Below, in pieces: positions 12,201-24,535 of a stretch of DNA of 64,000 bases. The notes beneath the pieces were generated by a model. That model worked only from the letters and a program-made list of their open reading frames with translations. It was not told where the DNA came from and did no database searches. The position numbers were made by a program, and so were the translations under genes. The DNA comes from Morella rubra (Eukaryota > Streptophyta > Magnoliopsida > Fagales > Myricaceae). The stretch's first letter is position 1. The number at the start of each line of letters is the position of its first letter. The stretch lies in contig RXIC02000422.1 in the NCBI GenBank assembly GCA_003952965.2, positions 53,841 to 117,840 on the forward strand, in the 5' to 3' direction.

Positions 12201-15200
12201 ATTTTTTATGCTTAATGATCCTTGCAATCTGATAGTTTTAAAAAGGAAAGCTTCTTATGCTAGCGTAATGTCCCCATGTTCAGGTTTTTCAAACAGTTCT
12301 TGGCTTTCTTTGGCATACATCAGATGGCACTCTGCCTCTTTCGTTTCATTGCAGCCCTCGGAAGAACAGAAGTTGTTGCAAACACACTTGGTACCTTTAC
12401 ATTACTGATTGTGTTTGTGCTTGGGGGTTTTGTTGTTTCCAAAGGTTAGCCTCTTTATTAACTTTGAAGAGTAATTTGTTGCCAATAGGAATCCAGTACA
12501 GCATTGTTGTGAAAAAGCTGAAGAATACATAAATTTACTGCTGCTCTCTCACCCTTCTTGGTTTTTTTTTTTTTTTTTAATATTTTCATTTTTTGGCAAA
12601 CACTGCTAGATAATTTCATGTGTTCTAAGATACTAAAAGATCAATTTCTTGTCTTATTGGTGCACAGATGACATTAAGTCATGGATGATATGGGGTTACT
12701 ACATTTCTCCGATGATGTATGGACAAAATGCAATTGCTATCAATGAGTTTCTTGACGAGAGATGGAGCTCTGTAAGTTCTTTTAAATGATAGAAAAGCAA
12801 CTTATGATTTGCAGTGGATTTTTACAATCTCAATTTGGCTCTCTTGTACACTTACTTTCATGAACATAAACCTTTGCTAAACTAATTCTGACTCAAAGAT
12901 ATATGCTAACCATCATTATGATTTGTTTGGTACAGCCTGTCATTAACTCCAACGAGCCAACAGTTGGAAAGACCCTTCTCAAGGGGAAAGGCCTGTTTAC
13001 GGAAGAATATTGGTATTGGATTTGTATAGCAGCACTCTTTGGGTTTGGTCTGCTTTTCAACGTTCTTTTCATTGCAGCACTAACATTCTTAAATCGTAAG
13101 TGAATAATTTTCCATTGTTATGTTTGTATTTCATACAGCATTGAGATCTATGTGTTGACAATTTTTTGTTCCCTTTTGACTCTATTTCAGCACTAGGTGG
13201 TACTAAAGCTGTCATTGTGGATGACGAGTCTGAAAGCAAGCCTAAGAGACAATTGACATCCAGTATAGAAGGTTAGTGTCAACATAAATGTTAAAGATTA
13301 TTGATGACGTCAAAAGCTGAGCTTTTCGGCAGCTACTCTTTCATGACAGCTGGGGCATCAAACATGATGTTAGCAATAAACACATGAAGTTAATAGTTTC
13401 GATGCTGCAAAGTTCCTCTATACCTTAGTCTTCATCCATGTCATGACGATGTAGCACTTATTCTGCTCCATAAGCTTTACTTCTAGGATAGTAGCTCCTT
13501 TATCAAATTGTTTTTCCTAGTCTAATAGAAATTACCGTGACAGGTCTTGATATGTCAGTTGGGAATGCTCAAGGAAGCAACAACTCAGTTCATTCTAAAC
13601 GAGGAATGGTTTTGCCTTTCCTGCCTCTCTCACTTTCTTTCAACCATGTCAATTACTATGTGGATATGCCTGAAGTAAGTCTCCTTTTCCCCGAATTTAT
13701 ATATTTGAGTGTTTATCTTCATAGTTAAAAGCATCTCAAACAATCCAAAATTGGAACAGTTACTTGATATTCTTTTGCAAAGTGATTTGATTGCTGGTGG
13801 ACGGTTTAGATTGAATTTTCAGAAACTGGTTGAGTTTTCAAGGGATACTGAATGTAAATGGAAATTATGACCAGTTTGAATGTGATTTTTCCTTGAATCA
13901 AATTATTTTCTTCCTTTTAGCAATGAAGAGCCAGGGTAGATGACACCCGACTGCAGCTACTTAGAGATGTTAGTGGCGCTTTCCGACCAGGTATATTGAC
14001 AGCATTAGTTGGTGTCAGTGGTGCTGGAAAGACTACCTTGATGGATGTCTTAGCAGGAAGAAAGACTGGCGGATATATTGAAGGCAGTATTAGGATTTCC
14101 GGTTACCCAAAGAATCAAGCAACATTTGCTCGAGTCAGTGGTTACTGTGAACAGAATGACATCCATTCCCCATATGTTACTGTTTATGAATCTCTTGTAT
14201 ACTCTGCCTGGCTGCGTCTTGCTTCGGATGTAAAGAAGGAAACACGAAAGGCATGTTACTGGTTACTGTTTATGAACTTGCATGTCTAACTTTTTTCTCT
14301 GTTTTGTCCCCCGTTTTGAAGGTGTAATCATTTTTTAACTGATACCTAATGTTCTATGGTCGTATTGAATATGAGAAACTAGATCCAGCGAACGATATTG
14401 TTGACTATGATTTTCCTTGCTCATATAGGTGTTTGTTGACGAAGTTATGGAGTTGGTTGAGCTTAATCCGCTGAGGAGTGCTTTAGTTGGACTTCCAGGA
14501 GTGGATGGTCTTTCAACTGAGCAGAGAAAGAGACTAACCATTGCTGTGGAGTTGGTTGCTAACCCCTCCATCATCTTTATGGATGAGCCCACATCAGGTC
14601 TTGATGCTAGAGCTGCTGCCATAGTTATGCGTACTGTAAGAAACACAGTGGATACTGGAAGAACTGTTGTCTGCACAATTCACCAGCCGAGCATTGACAT
14701 ATTTGAAGCTTTTGATGAGGTAGGGTTCATTTTTTAACTTGTTAAATCCAAGACAGGGATCATGTATGGCGTAATACTTTATTGGTTGTGTTTCACCTTG
14801 GTGTCATCTTATGCTTGCAGCTCTTCTTGATGAAAAGAGGAGGACAAGTGACTTATGCCGGACCTCTTGGTCGCCACTCTCACAAACTTGTTGAATATTT
14901 TGAGGTGAGATCCGTTTTCTCTTACATGCTTCATTCCCCCTACAAATTGCCAACTCCAAGGGTGCTTGCTGCAGTCGAGAACTTTTTTTCAGACACCAAT
15001 TTCCATGAACTCTTATCAGAACTTCTTTCCAATATGTCCGTGTTCAAGCTTCTAATGTCTTATCATACTACTGCAAGTTTCTAGTTGTATAATCAATGTT
15101 GAATCCCCTCTGTGATCAATTCCTCTGCTTCGTTTAAGTTAACTCCAGACTACACTTATCATTTTAATGCTTTATAAAGCATGTACTCCTAGTACTTGAA

Positions 15201-18200
15201 AAAGACTAATATTGAGAACCCTTTCAGTCTATCCCAGGGGTCCCAAAGATAAATGAGGGGTACAATCCTGCCACATGGATGTTAGAGGTCAGTGCTGCCT
15301 CAGTTGAGGCTCAACTTGACCTTGATTTTGCAGAAGTTTTTGCCAACTCAGACCTCTATCGGTAAGTAGTATGTGACAATTTGTTCCTTCTCTCTCTGTG
15401 ACGACTATTTCCTATCCATGCGTGCACTTAACTATCAGTCATTTGCGTACAATCTTTCAGAAGAAATCAAGAACTTATCAAGGAGCTAAGCACTCCAGAA
15501 CCAGGTTCCAAGGATCTTTACTTCCCACACAATACTCCCAAAGCTTTGTAACTCAGTGCAAGGCTTGTTTCTGGAAGCAACACTGGTCATACTGGAGAAA
15601 CTCAAAATACAATGCAATTCGGTTCTTCATGACAATTGTTTTTGGCATTATATTTGGCGTTATCTTTTGGGGAAAGGGAGACCAGATGTAAGCCCAAAGT
15701 TCTTCAGCTTAGAAACAATACTGTACTTCCTATTTCTTACCAAGAATTGAAGACTTATCTTATGTGAATTGCATCTCATTTTGTCCACAGAGAAAAAGAG
15801 CAAGACCTGGTCAATCTTTTGGGAGCTACTTATTCGGCTATTCTTTTCCTTGGAGCTACTAATGCTTCTGCCGTGCAATCTGTTGTGTCCGTAGAGAGAA
15901 CAGTATTTTACCGTGAAAGAGCAGCCGGAATGTATTCAGAGTTGCCTTATGCATTTGCTCAGGTAGGGAGTTAGAAGTGGTGCTTAGTTACAATGAGACT
16001 GTTCTGTATATCAAATTGTCTATTCTATGTAAAAGACAACATTTAAATGTGTTCATGGGGGACATTTCTGCTGCAGGTGGCTATAGAGACCATTTATGTT
16101 GCAATTCAGACGTTTGTGTACTCTCTTCTTCTATACTCGATGATTGGTTTCCACTGGAAGGTGGATAAATTCCTGTATTTCTACTACTTCATATTCATGT
16201 GCTTTACATACTTCTCAATGTACGGGATGATGGTTGTTGCACTGACCCCGGGCCATCAAATTGCTGCAATTGCTATGTCCTTCTTCCTGAGCTTTTGGAA
16301 CTTGTTCTCTGGTTTCCTCATCCCTAGGCCGGTACGTAACTTCGAAACTAAATCTTAGTTTCATCATCTTGCATGATAAAGTTGGAGAAATTATGAAAAT
16401 ATATCATTTGAACTAGCAGCAACCTCACAAACAAAGAATATACTTGTTTTACTTCCCAAAACTAATACGAAGAAGTTTTTCTTCCTTGTGGGGGTGAAGA
16501 AATTTTTAAACTGAGTTCTATATATTGATTGTTTTCATGGGAATAGTGAAAAGCTACCAAACCATGCAACTGGGAGCATTAAACGAGGTTCTATCCACTG
16601 GTGAATGAATGAATTGTATGGTAGGAACAGTGCTCTTCTTGCTGCAATCATAACACTTAATTCTTTGTCATTGCAGCTGATCCCCATATGGTGGAGGTGG
16701 TACTATTGGGCTTCCCCAGTTGCTTGGACAATCTATGGCATTTTCGCATCTCAAGTAGGTGACAGGACGAACTTTATTGGAATTACTGGTTCAGCACCAC
16801 AGCGGATAGATGAATTCATAAAAAAGAACTTTGGCTATGACCGTGACTTCCTTGTGCCTATAGTCATCGCCCATGTCGGTTGGGTCCTCCTCTTCTTCTT
16901 TGTCTTTGCCTACGGTATCAAGTTCCTCAACTTCCAAAGGCGATGAGGAACTTCAGACAAGCTTTAGAAGGCAAAGGTTTTAGACGTAGTTAAAAGTGTA
17001 CACAATATTCTATTGAATCTTTAAGGATCTACACTCTCTTTCTTCCCTTTTCTTTTGTGCCCTCCGATTCTTTTTTGTAATTTTGCTTGGCTTGGCTCGA
17101 TCAGAATGTATATAGTCTTATTTGTATTCGTCCCAAAGGTTTCTTTTGTACTCTTAAAGAATATATGAGTAACAATGTGTTTATGATAGACTCGGCACTT
17201 GATCTCCTCGGATTGTAAAGGCATATATGATCTCCTCAGATTGTAGAGGCATATGTGACTCCCACAACCTGCCTCTAAAGGGTAAAAATATTATTTCCAC
17301 TGCACCAAAAAAATAACTTGAGTCTATCTTGAATCCTAAGTTTCCACAGCTGTCGCAAGTCCTGCTCCTCCAGTACACTAGGCGGCCTGGACCCTTCCTT
17401 CAGCAAGTACTCGGCAGATTTAACTGTAAAGATCCCCCTGGGTCAGGCGTCCAGATCAGGCCATCCTCTAGTCCTCTTGATAAAAGGCTTTAATCTGCAA
17501 ATAGCTTTTGTGGAGGATTCTTTAAAGATTGAATAATAAGAGTTTTGTTCCAGGAATTGGTCTCAAATTTTTGTCCTGCATTAGTGCACCACAAGGGTTT
17601 GCCGCCTATCACCCCAAAGACAGCGCTTTTGCTGGAAGGTCCCGAACTTGAGACATCCCTTTCCAAGTCCACGAAGCATTCCTCGCTTGAGGTGCAGTCA
17701 AATAGGTAGCATTTCAGAAATACTTAGCTTTCAGCACCCGAGCCCCCAGCTGATGTGGATACTGCAAAAGACGCCAGCCCATTTTTTCTAACAACGCTTG
17801 GTCAATACCAAAGAGTCTCCTAAGCCCCGCTCCTCCCCATTCCTTTGGGAGACAGATTCTATTCCATGTCGTGGGAGTGAAATGGTGATTACTTCGGTCA
17901 CCGAAGCCCCACCAGAAATTTTTGAAGTAGCTATCGAGTTTTTCACACCAAGTTTTTGGGAGCAAAAAAGAAGCCATCTGATATTAGGGTAATGCTGTTG
18001 CCATGGCCCTTAAAAGGACTGTTCTCCCAGCTTGCGATAGCACCTTAGAATTCCAACTGCCAGTTTCTGAATGACCCTGTCCCGTTGCAATTGAAGCAAC
18101 TTCTTTTTGGAGCGAGACATCATAAGGGAGAGGCTTAGGTATTTACTTTTATTCTCACCTTTCTCAGACACAACTCATAGCAAAAGGATGTCTGCACCTC

Positions 18201-18467
18201 TGCATGGGTAATGCGACTAAATGCAATAGAGGACTTCTGTTGATTTATCATCTACCCCGACCAAGCCGAGTACTTCTGTAAGATTCCTTTCACTGTCCTT
18301 ATCTCCCGAATATTAGCCCGAGTGAAGAAAACCAAATCATCAGCAAACATTAGGTGGGTCACTGAGGATGCATTTCTGGCCACCTGCATTCCATGTAAGA
18401 TGCCCAACCGTTCTTTTTTCAGGGGCTAGCCAAGCGATTGCTTTCGCACATAGGATGAAAATAAAGA
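9272..18467. repeat. Right arm of giant inverted repeat (palindrome 1)
   Basis: Inverted copy of 1-9207. It contains the plus-strand PDR copy and the LINE on the minus strand. The LINE continues beyond 18467 without a break, so 18467 is only the mirror of the window start and not a proven breakpoint. Differences from the left arm include His for Gln in the GPLGR(H/Q)SHK motif, Asp for Asn in the LINE, and several indels. Confidence 0.97.
9791..16946 (+). pseudogene. PDR-type ABCG transporter, right-arm copy (5'-truncated)
   Basis: Exons 2-20 of the same PDR/ABCG gene, plus strand, starting at the exon 2 acceptor (9791) and ending at the NFQRR stop (16946). It has NBD1 ([12 protein letters not shown] near 10900), TMD1 (11640-12161), NBD2 ([20 protein letters not shown] at 14429-14737) and TMD2 (15880-16946). 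Exon 1 is missing, as in the mirror copy. At least three exon-level breaks are not in the left copy: one base lost near 11597 (after YWF), three bases lost as 1+2 around 13921-13937 at the start of exon 13 with a stop between them, and one C lost near 15525 (before PTQYS). Most sit in short homopolymers. As written it cannot encode a transporter. Confidence 0.9.
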
Positions 18468-19460
18468 GGGACATTGAATTCCCCCGTCGAATTCCTTGAG
18501 AGGGCTGAAAAATCCAAAAGCGGATCCATTGAGCAAAACTGAAAAGGATACTTGAAAAAAATTGAAGAATCCACTAGTCTAATGATTATCAAATCCAAAA
18601 CATCGCATCTTCTGTGCTATAAATGGCCATTCCAAACGATCATAGGCAATATCCATATCAATTTTAATAGCTGTCAGGCCTTTTCTTCCTTGTTTCAATT
18701 TCATAGTATGAAAAATCTCCTCGGCAATTACTGAGGCAAAACTGACGAACTCAGGACAAGTACGATAATGCAGAGGGCCCTGTCTTGATATGCTGTCAAA
18801 TCCCTGAGCCACAATGACTATCTTTGGCCTATGCTCTCCTCCATACTAGCCCCTCACGTCCCCATTTGGAGATCTCTCACCATCTTCCGTACAGACTGCA
18901 GGCAGTGTCCCCCCAATGCCCCCATGCAGATTCTGGCCAAGAGTGTCTTCCTTCTGTTTCAGCGCCCAACTCGGTCTCTATCGTGATCTTGTGCTGCTGA
19001 CTATCACTCACTGTCGCCCAGAATAATCCCTCACCCTCCGATGACGACGACTGAGCAATTGACCGATCATAGTAGGGCTCATTTGTTGCACTTTCTTCGA
19101 TAACTCTTCAGGACCAGTAAAAATTCGATAACCTACAGATTCAACACGCATAACTGGACCATATTGATCGGGGGTTGCTCGATCCCTTAACTGGCGAGAA
19201 CAGAAATTAGTAGTATGACCTAAACGACCACAGTTGAAACAAAACTCAAAATGTGCTCACATTTAAACTGAATCCATAACGGTGATTTCGACGCTCTGGG
19301 TTGAAAAAATCCTACGAAGGGTTGCGAGGTATCCACCTACACCTGAACCCGAATAAATTTTGGTGGCCAAACACTCATTTTTGACCGAAAATCCACTTCT
19401 AGAAATAGACCCCAACCTCTGACCAACCTGCTTCGCTTCCTCCTTCAAAATCAAGTTTAG
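17290..19460 (-). mobile_element. LINE (L1-type), ORF1 and ORF2 remnants
   Basis: This is the longer version of the left-arm LINE, read on the minus strand. From 5' to 3' it shows the ORF1 C-terminal half of the DUF4283 type with a CCHC knuckle (CFNCGRLGHTTNFC, about 19199-19243), then an ORF2 RT start at 18579-18812 (GLTAIKIDMDIAYDRLEWPF), the FADD box near 18340, and the post-RT and zf-RVT parts to about 17300. The whole endonuclease region between ORF1 and RT is missing, and frames are interrupted, so the element is internally deleted and dead. At its 5' side (19460) the homology stops at LTR-like sequence. Confidence 0.85.
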
Positions 19461-19841
19461 ACCTTAACTATACCTAGAGAGGGGAGGGTGAATAGGTATT
19501 TAAAAAAAATTTGTCAGTTTCTTTTTTCAGAAATACCAAACCACGCACTAATCAATTTTAAATTAACAAGATATTCAAAGATTCCTAGTAATCTGACTTA
19601 AGACTAACTATAATCTAATTTAAAACGTTTTTGATAGAATAACATATTCTTTAAGTCAAGATTTGTCTAATTAAGATTCAAGATTCTTATTTAATCAATC
19701 AAGACAATTAAAGAAACTTATTAATGCACCAAGAAAACTAAACAGAAACAAACAATCAATCAAGAAAATCAACACACTGATTTTTGTTCACGAAGTGAAA
19801 AAATTTCTTGAAGAGTTTTTCTCTAAAAAACAAGAGCACTC
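19461..19841 (-). mobile_element. LTR-like host segment, first part (interrupted by gypsy element)
   Basis: AT-rich sequence without a gene. Read on the minus strand it ends in CCTATTCACCCTCCCCTCTC, a U5-like end common in plant copia-type LTRs. It appears to continue at 26874-26942 and 28197 to about 28740: the flanks GAGCACTC at 19841 and CACTTCGGG at 26874 join into one plausible sequence across the gypsy-TRIM block. TATAAATA on the minus strand near 28610 fits an LTR promoter. I could not define TG/CA ends or a target duplication for this outer element. Confidence 0.45.
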
Positions 19842-20338
19842 TGTTACACTACCAGACAAGAAGACAAGAGGCCGCAGATGAGTTAAGGTTCAAGGGAAAG
19901 AAATAGAAGATTGGAGAAGTTTCGTATTGCAGATGAGTTAACGTGGCTTAAAAGTGGCAATGATGGGCTGCGTATTACGTTGGGCTTAAGTGCAATGGGC
20001 TGGATTTAATGGTTCAGTCGAGTGATTATTTGGTCCAATTGTAGTGGTTATGGGCTCCATATTTTCATTTACGCATGCATTTTCAATTCAGTTAGTTTCT
20101 TACAATTGTGGAGAGGGCTGGCGGTATTTAGAGGGCAGTTATTCCTTCAGGAAGAATTACCGAACAATCCTAAGCTTCAGAGTTTTTCTTCCTGTATCTC
20201 TCTCTATTTCTATGGAGGTTAGCCAAACCTCAAATTTGGCTTAGAAATCAATCAAATTCCTATTACTCAAATATCCCGTTCTACTTACAACCAGTGAGAT
20301 CTTTTCAAATGGATTACAAATACTAGAGAGTTGTTACA
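19842..20338 (+). repeat. Gypsy 5' LTR
   Basis: A 497-bp terminal repeat beginning TGTTACAC and ending GTTACA, matched by 25960-26448. It is followed after two bases by the primer-binding site. The preceding five bases are CACTC. Confidence 0.92.
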
Positions 20339-20340
20339 TT

Positions 20341-20354
20341 TGGTATCAAAGCCG
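20341..20354 (+). promoter_or_regulatory. Primer-binding site
   Basis: TGGTATCAAAGCC differs by one base from TGGTATCAGAGC, the complement of the 3' end of plant initiator tRNA-Met. It lies two bases after the 5' LTR, which is its usual place. Confidence 0.85.
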
Positions 20355-20366
20355 TACGATCCAGAC

Positions 20367-21345
20367 ATGGTGGAAACGCGCAATCAAGAGGTGATGGAGC
20401 ACATAAACCTGTTGAGAAAGGACTCAGAAAATCAGCGTCAGATGATGGAAGAATTAAGAGCACAAGTGGCAGCACTTACTTCCTCTTTGCAGAATTTTAT
20501 CAAGGGTAAAGAGGTGGATTCAGGAGAGGCGCCAGGAGTCAACAAACAGCTCGTCTTGGGAAGTGGATCTGGTGGAGGTGGGTCTAGCGGTGGAGAGCAC
20601 GGTGGAGCACCATTCAGATCGGCTAAACTTGATTTCCCCAGGTTTGGGGCAATGATCCAAGTAGTTGGTTATACAAGACTACTCATTTTTTTAATTATCA
20701 CCAAACACCCATTACACAACGTTTATTGTTAGCCTCTTATCATATGGATGGTCAAGCACTAGTTTGGTTCCAAGATTTAGAAGCATCTGGAGGTTTCCAG
20801 AACTGGACAGAGTTTGTGAGTGCTCTTTTGACCAGATTTGGACCAAGCTCTTATGATGACCCCATGGAAATGCTTACTAAGCTGAAGCAAACTACCAGTG
20901 TAGAGTTGTATAAAAGTCAGTTTAAGGGTTTGTCAAACCGATTAAGAGGGTTGTCTGAAAATTATAAGTTGAGCTGTTTCTTAAGTGGGCTTAAGGATGA
21001 AATTAGGCTTCCTGTGAGGATGTTTAACCCCACCAATTTGATCACAGCCTATGGGTTAGCTAAAATTCAAGAGGAGCATGTGTTAGTGAGTCGAAGAACT
21101 ACCAAGGGTTTATTACCTACCCCAACCCACTACACAAACAACCAGCAACCAAACACCACACCCAACTCCACCACCAACTACCAAACACCAAAAAAGACCT
21201 TCCCAATTCATAAACTAACACCATATCAAATGAAGGAGAGAAGGGAGAAGGGATTGTGCTAGAATTGTGATGAGAAATGGACATCCAAACATGTTTGTAA
21301 AAACCCAAAATTATTTTTAATGGAGGGTTGGGATTCAGGTGGTTT
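20367..21345 (+). pseudogene. Gypsy gag remnant
   Basis: Starts at ATG 20367 (MVETRNQEVMEH), followed by a coiled-coil-like stretch, a Gly/Ser linker and the capsid start KLDFPRF. A one-base loss near 20650 shifts the frame. The retrotransposon gag core (SYHMDGQALVWFQDLEAS onwards, 20726-21262) continues in the next frame. The zinc knuckle follows at 21259-21305 (C-x-N-C ... KHVC), but a TAG replaces a codon inside it. Gag packages the RNA in family members; this one cannot make a full product. Confidence 0.85.
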
Positions 21346-21435
21346 AGACGAAAATGAAGAGAATGCAATAGCTTGTGAAGAAGAAGAGGAAGGGTTAGAT
21401 ATGGCAGAAGTGAACCCAAAATTTCCCTACATGCT

Positions 21436-21894
21436 TTGATAGGTTCGGTTACTCCCAAAACTATGAGGGTGATAGGAAAGGTGGGAGGGCAACATGTGGT
21501 GATTTTAATTGACTCCGGAAGCACACACAATTTTCTGGACCCATCTAGAGTAAGAAAGGGACAGTTAATGACTAAAAAGGGAGAAGAGATTAAGGTGAGA
21601 GTAGCTAATGGTGAGCTGCTTACTAGTGAAGGGAAAAGTGGCAATGTGAAGATTTCCATACAAGGCCATACTTTTATTACTGACACTTATGTTCTAACTT
21701 TGGCTGGTTGTGATATGGTTTTGGGGGTGTATTGGCTGAGGGCATTGGGTCAGATATTGTGGAATTTTGCAGAGCTGTCTATGGAGTTTAGTCTTGAGGG
21801 GAAAAGGATTATTTTGCAGGGAATGAATCCCACACAACTTATGGAAGGCAGGGAATCATCTGACATCAAGAAAGCTGGAAAGAGAGGCATTATC
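21436..21894 (+). pseudogene. Gypsy aspartic protease remnant
   Basis: The reading frame contains VVILIDSGSTHNFLD, the retropepsin active-site type DSG with the usual plant gypsy context, and further on GCDMVLGVYWLRALG. It ends abruptly where solo LTR A is inserted (21895). The protease would cleave Gag-Pol. Confidence 0.85.
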
Positions 21895-23064
21895 TGTTGG
21901 CTTTTAGTACAATCAATGTTTTGATGATAACAATAAAAGTAATTGAGATGTGAAGCAAAGCGGATCCAAAATAAGCACAAAGCGATCAAGTAACATCCCC
22001 TTCAATGGAAGTGCTCTTAAAGTGAAGACTCAAGATGCTAGGGTAATCTTTGTAACTCTAAGACTTCATCTTTAACAAGCATTTGAGCCACACACTTGCA
22101 TATTTCTTCAAAACTTGCATGAAATGTTTTACTTCTTGTTTTGAAGATTTAAAAATATTTTTAAATGGCTTTAAAATATCTCAATCAAACTCTCAAACCT
22201 TTTATATACTTATGGGAAATTAGTCTTTAAAATTGGGTATTTTAAGTTGGTCAAAATCGTGTTTTTAAAACAACCGGATCATGTGCTTAAGTTGAGGAGG
22301 TCGACCGGCTCATGTAGCGGTCGACCGTATTCGACCGCTTGGTATAGCGGTAGACCGGTTGGTTTGAAAAGTTTAAAAAAGAGCCGTTCTGACTTCTGAC
22401 ATTATGACCGTTGTGTAACGTAAACCTGCAGCGGTCAACCGATTCATGTAGCGGTCGACTGGTTCATCGAGAGTTTTTAACAACTCGACTCCCAACGGCT
22501 ATTTTTCTTATGAGGCCTATATAAAGCCATTCCTACGCCTTTTAAAAGTTGCTAAACAACTTAAATCATTTTTCCAAAGCTAAGAGTGATCTAAAACCTT
22601 ATAATCCTTGTTCAAACATCATTCACACATAATCAACACTTTCACATCCTTGTTGTTGTGTGAAGCCTAAGAGATAGAAATTTCTCATTGTAACATCTAC
22701 TCCATCAAGGGAGTTTTAGTGAGCATTTTCGTTCATCCCTATACACTATTAAGAGAGTGATTCTCTTGTTTCCTTTTGGTGAGGTTTGTTCATCAAAAGA
22801 AGGAGTTTAGAGAGGCTTGTTCTCAAAGTCGTTCTTGTGTTTGCTTCTCTTCCCTTATCTCATTACATTGTGCTATTAGTTTCTTGTTCTAAGTTTTATT
22901 TCTCTATTTAAGTTGCAATATATATTCTTGTGTTCAATCTTTTATTGCAATCGCTTCTCTTTGTGAGACTTGTAGCTAGCAAACACTTTCTAAAGGGTGA
23001 GTTTCGAAAAAGTTTTGAAACCCAATTCACCCCCTCTTGGGTTGCCTTAATCCTAGGATTTACA
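21895..23064 (+). mobile_element. Solo LTR A inside gypsy pol
   Basis: A 1170-bp insert starting TGTTGGCTTTTAG and ending GGATTTACA, flanked by the direct duplication TTATC (21890-21894 and 23065-23069). No internal domain or PBS is attached, so it is a solo LTR (TG...CA ends, 5-bp duplication). The U5-like end has CACCCCCTCTTGGG, typical of copia-type LTRs. The same family is present inverted at 29016-30326. It carries repeated palindromic GGTCGACCG words at 22300-22460 and a TATA-like ATATAAAG near 22522. Confidence 0.92.
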
Positions 23065-23079
23065 TTATCCTCCAACTTA

Positions 23080-24535
23080 TGGAACGGTAGATAAAGATAC
23101 AGCAACTGTACCACCTGATATGGAGGCCTTACTGCAAGATTTTTCAAAAACTTTTGAGAAGCCACAGGGGCTGCCATCCACTAGATCCCATGATCATGCT
23201 ATTGTGTTGAAGGAGGGAACATCTCCTATATCGATAAGACCCTATCGGTACCCTTTCTTTCAAAAAGAAGAAATTGAGAAAATTGTTAGGGACTTATTGA
23301 AAACAGGGGTTATCAGATTGAGTCGAAGCCCCTTTTCATCCCTTGTTTTGCTAGTTAGGAAGGCTGATGGTACATGGAGGATGTGCGTTGACTATTAGGG
23401 CCTTGAATAAGGAAACTAATAAAGATAAACTATTAAAGATAAATTTCCTATTCCGGTGGTTGACGAGTTGTTGGATGAGCTCCATGGAGCCAAATTTTTC
23501 TCTAAATTGGATTTACGATCTAGTTATCATCAGATCAGGGTTAGGCCTAAGGATATTCCCAAAACAGCCTTTAGGACTCATGAGGGGCATTATGAGTTCT
23601 TAGTCATGCCTTTCGGCTTGACTAATGCGCCATCTACCTTTCAAAGCCTCATGAATGAAGTGTTTCGGCCCTACCTAAGAAAATTTTTATTGGTTTTCTT
23701 TGATGACATACTGATTTATAGTGGTACATGGAAGAGCATTTACAGCACCTGAAAGTGACTCTGGAGATTCTCAGGACACATCAGCTGTATGCTAAGAGAT
23801 CAAAGTGCAGATTTTGGTGCCGGGAGGTTGACTATTTGGGTCATATCGTTTAAGATCAAGGAGTCAAGGTTGATCCATCAAAAATAAAGTCTATGATAGA
23901 TTAGCCTATTCCCACTACCTTGAAGTCCCTTAAAGGTTTTCTAGGGCTGATCGGGTACTATAGAAAGTTTATTAGAAGCTATGGGTCGATTGCTGCCCCC
24001 TTGACAACCCTCCTAAAGAAGAATGCTTTCGGGTGGACAACTGCAGCCACTGAGGCCTTCCATAATCTCAAAGCTGCTGTTACTGAACCCCTAGTACTGG
24101 CTTTACTAGATTTTTCTAACCCTTTTATTCTTGAATGTGATGCAAGTGGTGCAGGGTTGGGTGCAGTGTTGATGCAACATGGAAGACCTATTGCCTATTT
24201 TAGTCAAGCACTAAAAGGGAAGAATGCAACTATGTCTACCTATGAAAAAGAACTTCTAGCAGTGGTTTCTGCAGTTCAAAAGTGGCGTCCATACTTAATT
24301 GGACAGACTTTTACAGTTCGGACAGACCAGCAGAGCCTTAAACATCTTTTGGACCAAAAGATTGGCACTTCTTTTCAGCAGAAATGGTTGACTAAGTTGC
24401 TGGGATATGACTTTAAGGTAGAATACAAGAGAGGACTGGAAAACAAGGTTGTTGATGCCTTATCGAGAAAGGAGGAAGGCTCACCTTCCCTTTCAACTAT
24501 ATCTTTTCCTACAGCAAATTGTTGGAAGATTTGAA
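23080..24535 (+). pseudogene. Gypsy reverse transcriptase and RNase H remnant
   Basis: RT motifs in order: PYRYPFFQKEEIEKIV, GVIRLSRSPFSSLVLLV, KADGTWRMCVDY (23120-23398), then a frameshift and a stop, [12 protein letters not shown] and [20 protein letters not shown], and the catalytic box [10 protein letters not shown] near 23695-23725. More stops follow near 23750-23890. The connection and RNase H region (ECDASGAGLGAVL, then YEKELLAVV, then TDQQSLKHLL) is open over 23920-24534. Motif order and spacing identify Ty3/gypsy pol. Confidence 0.9.
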
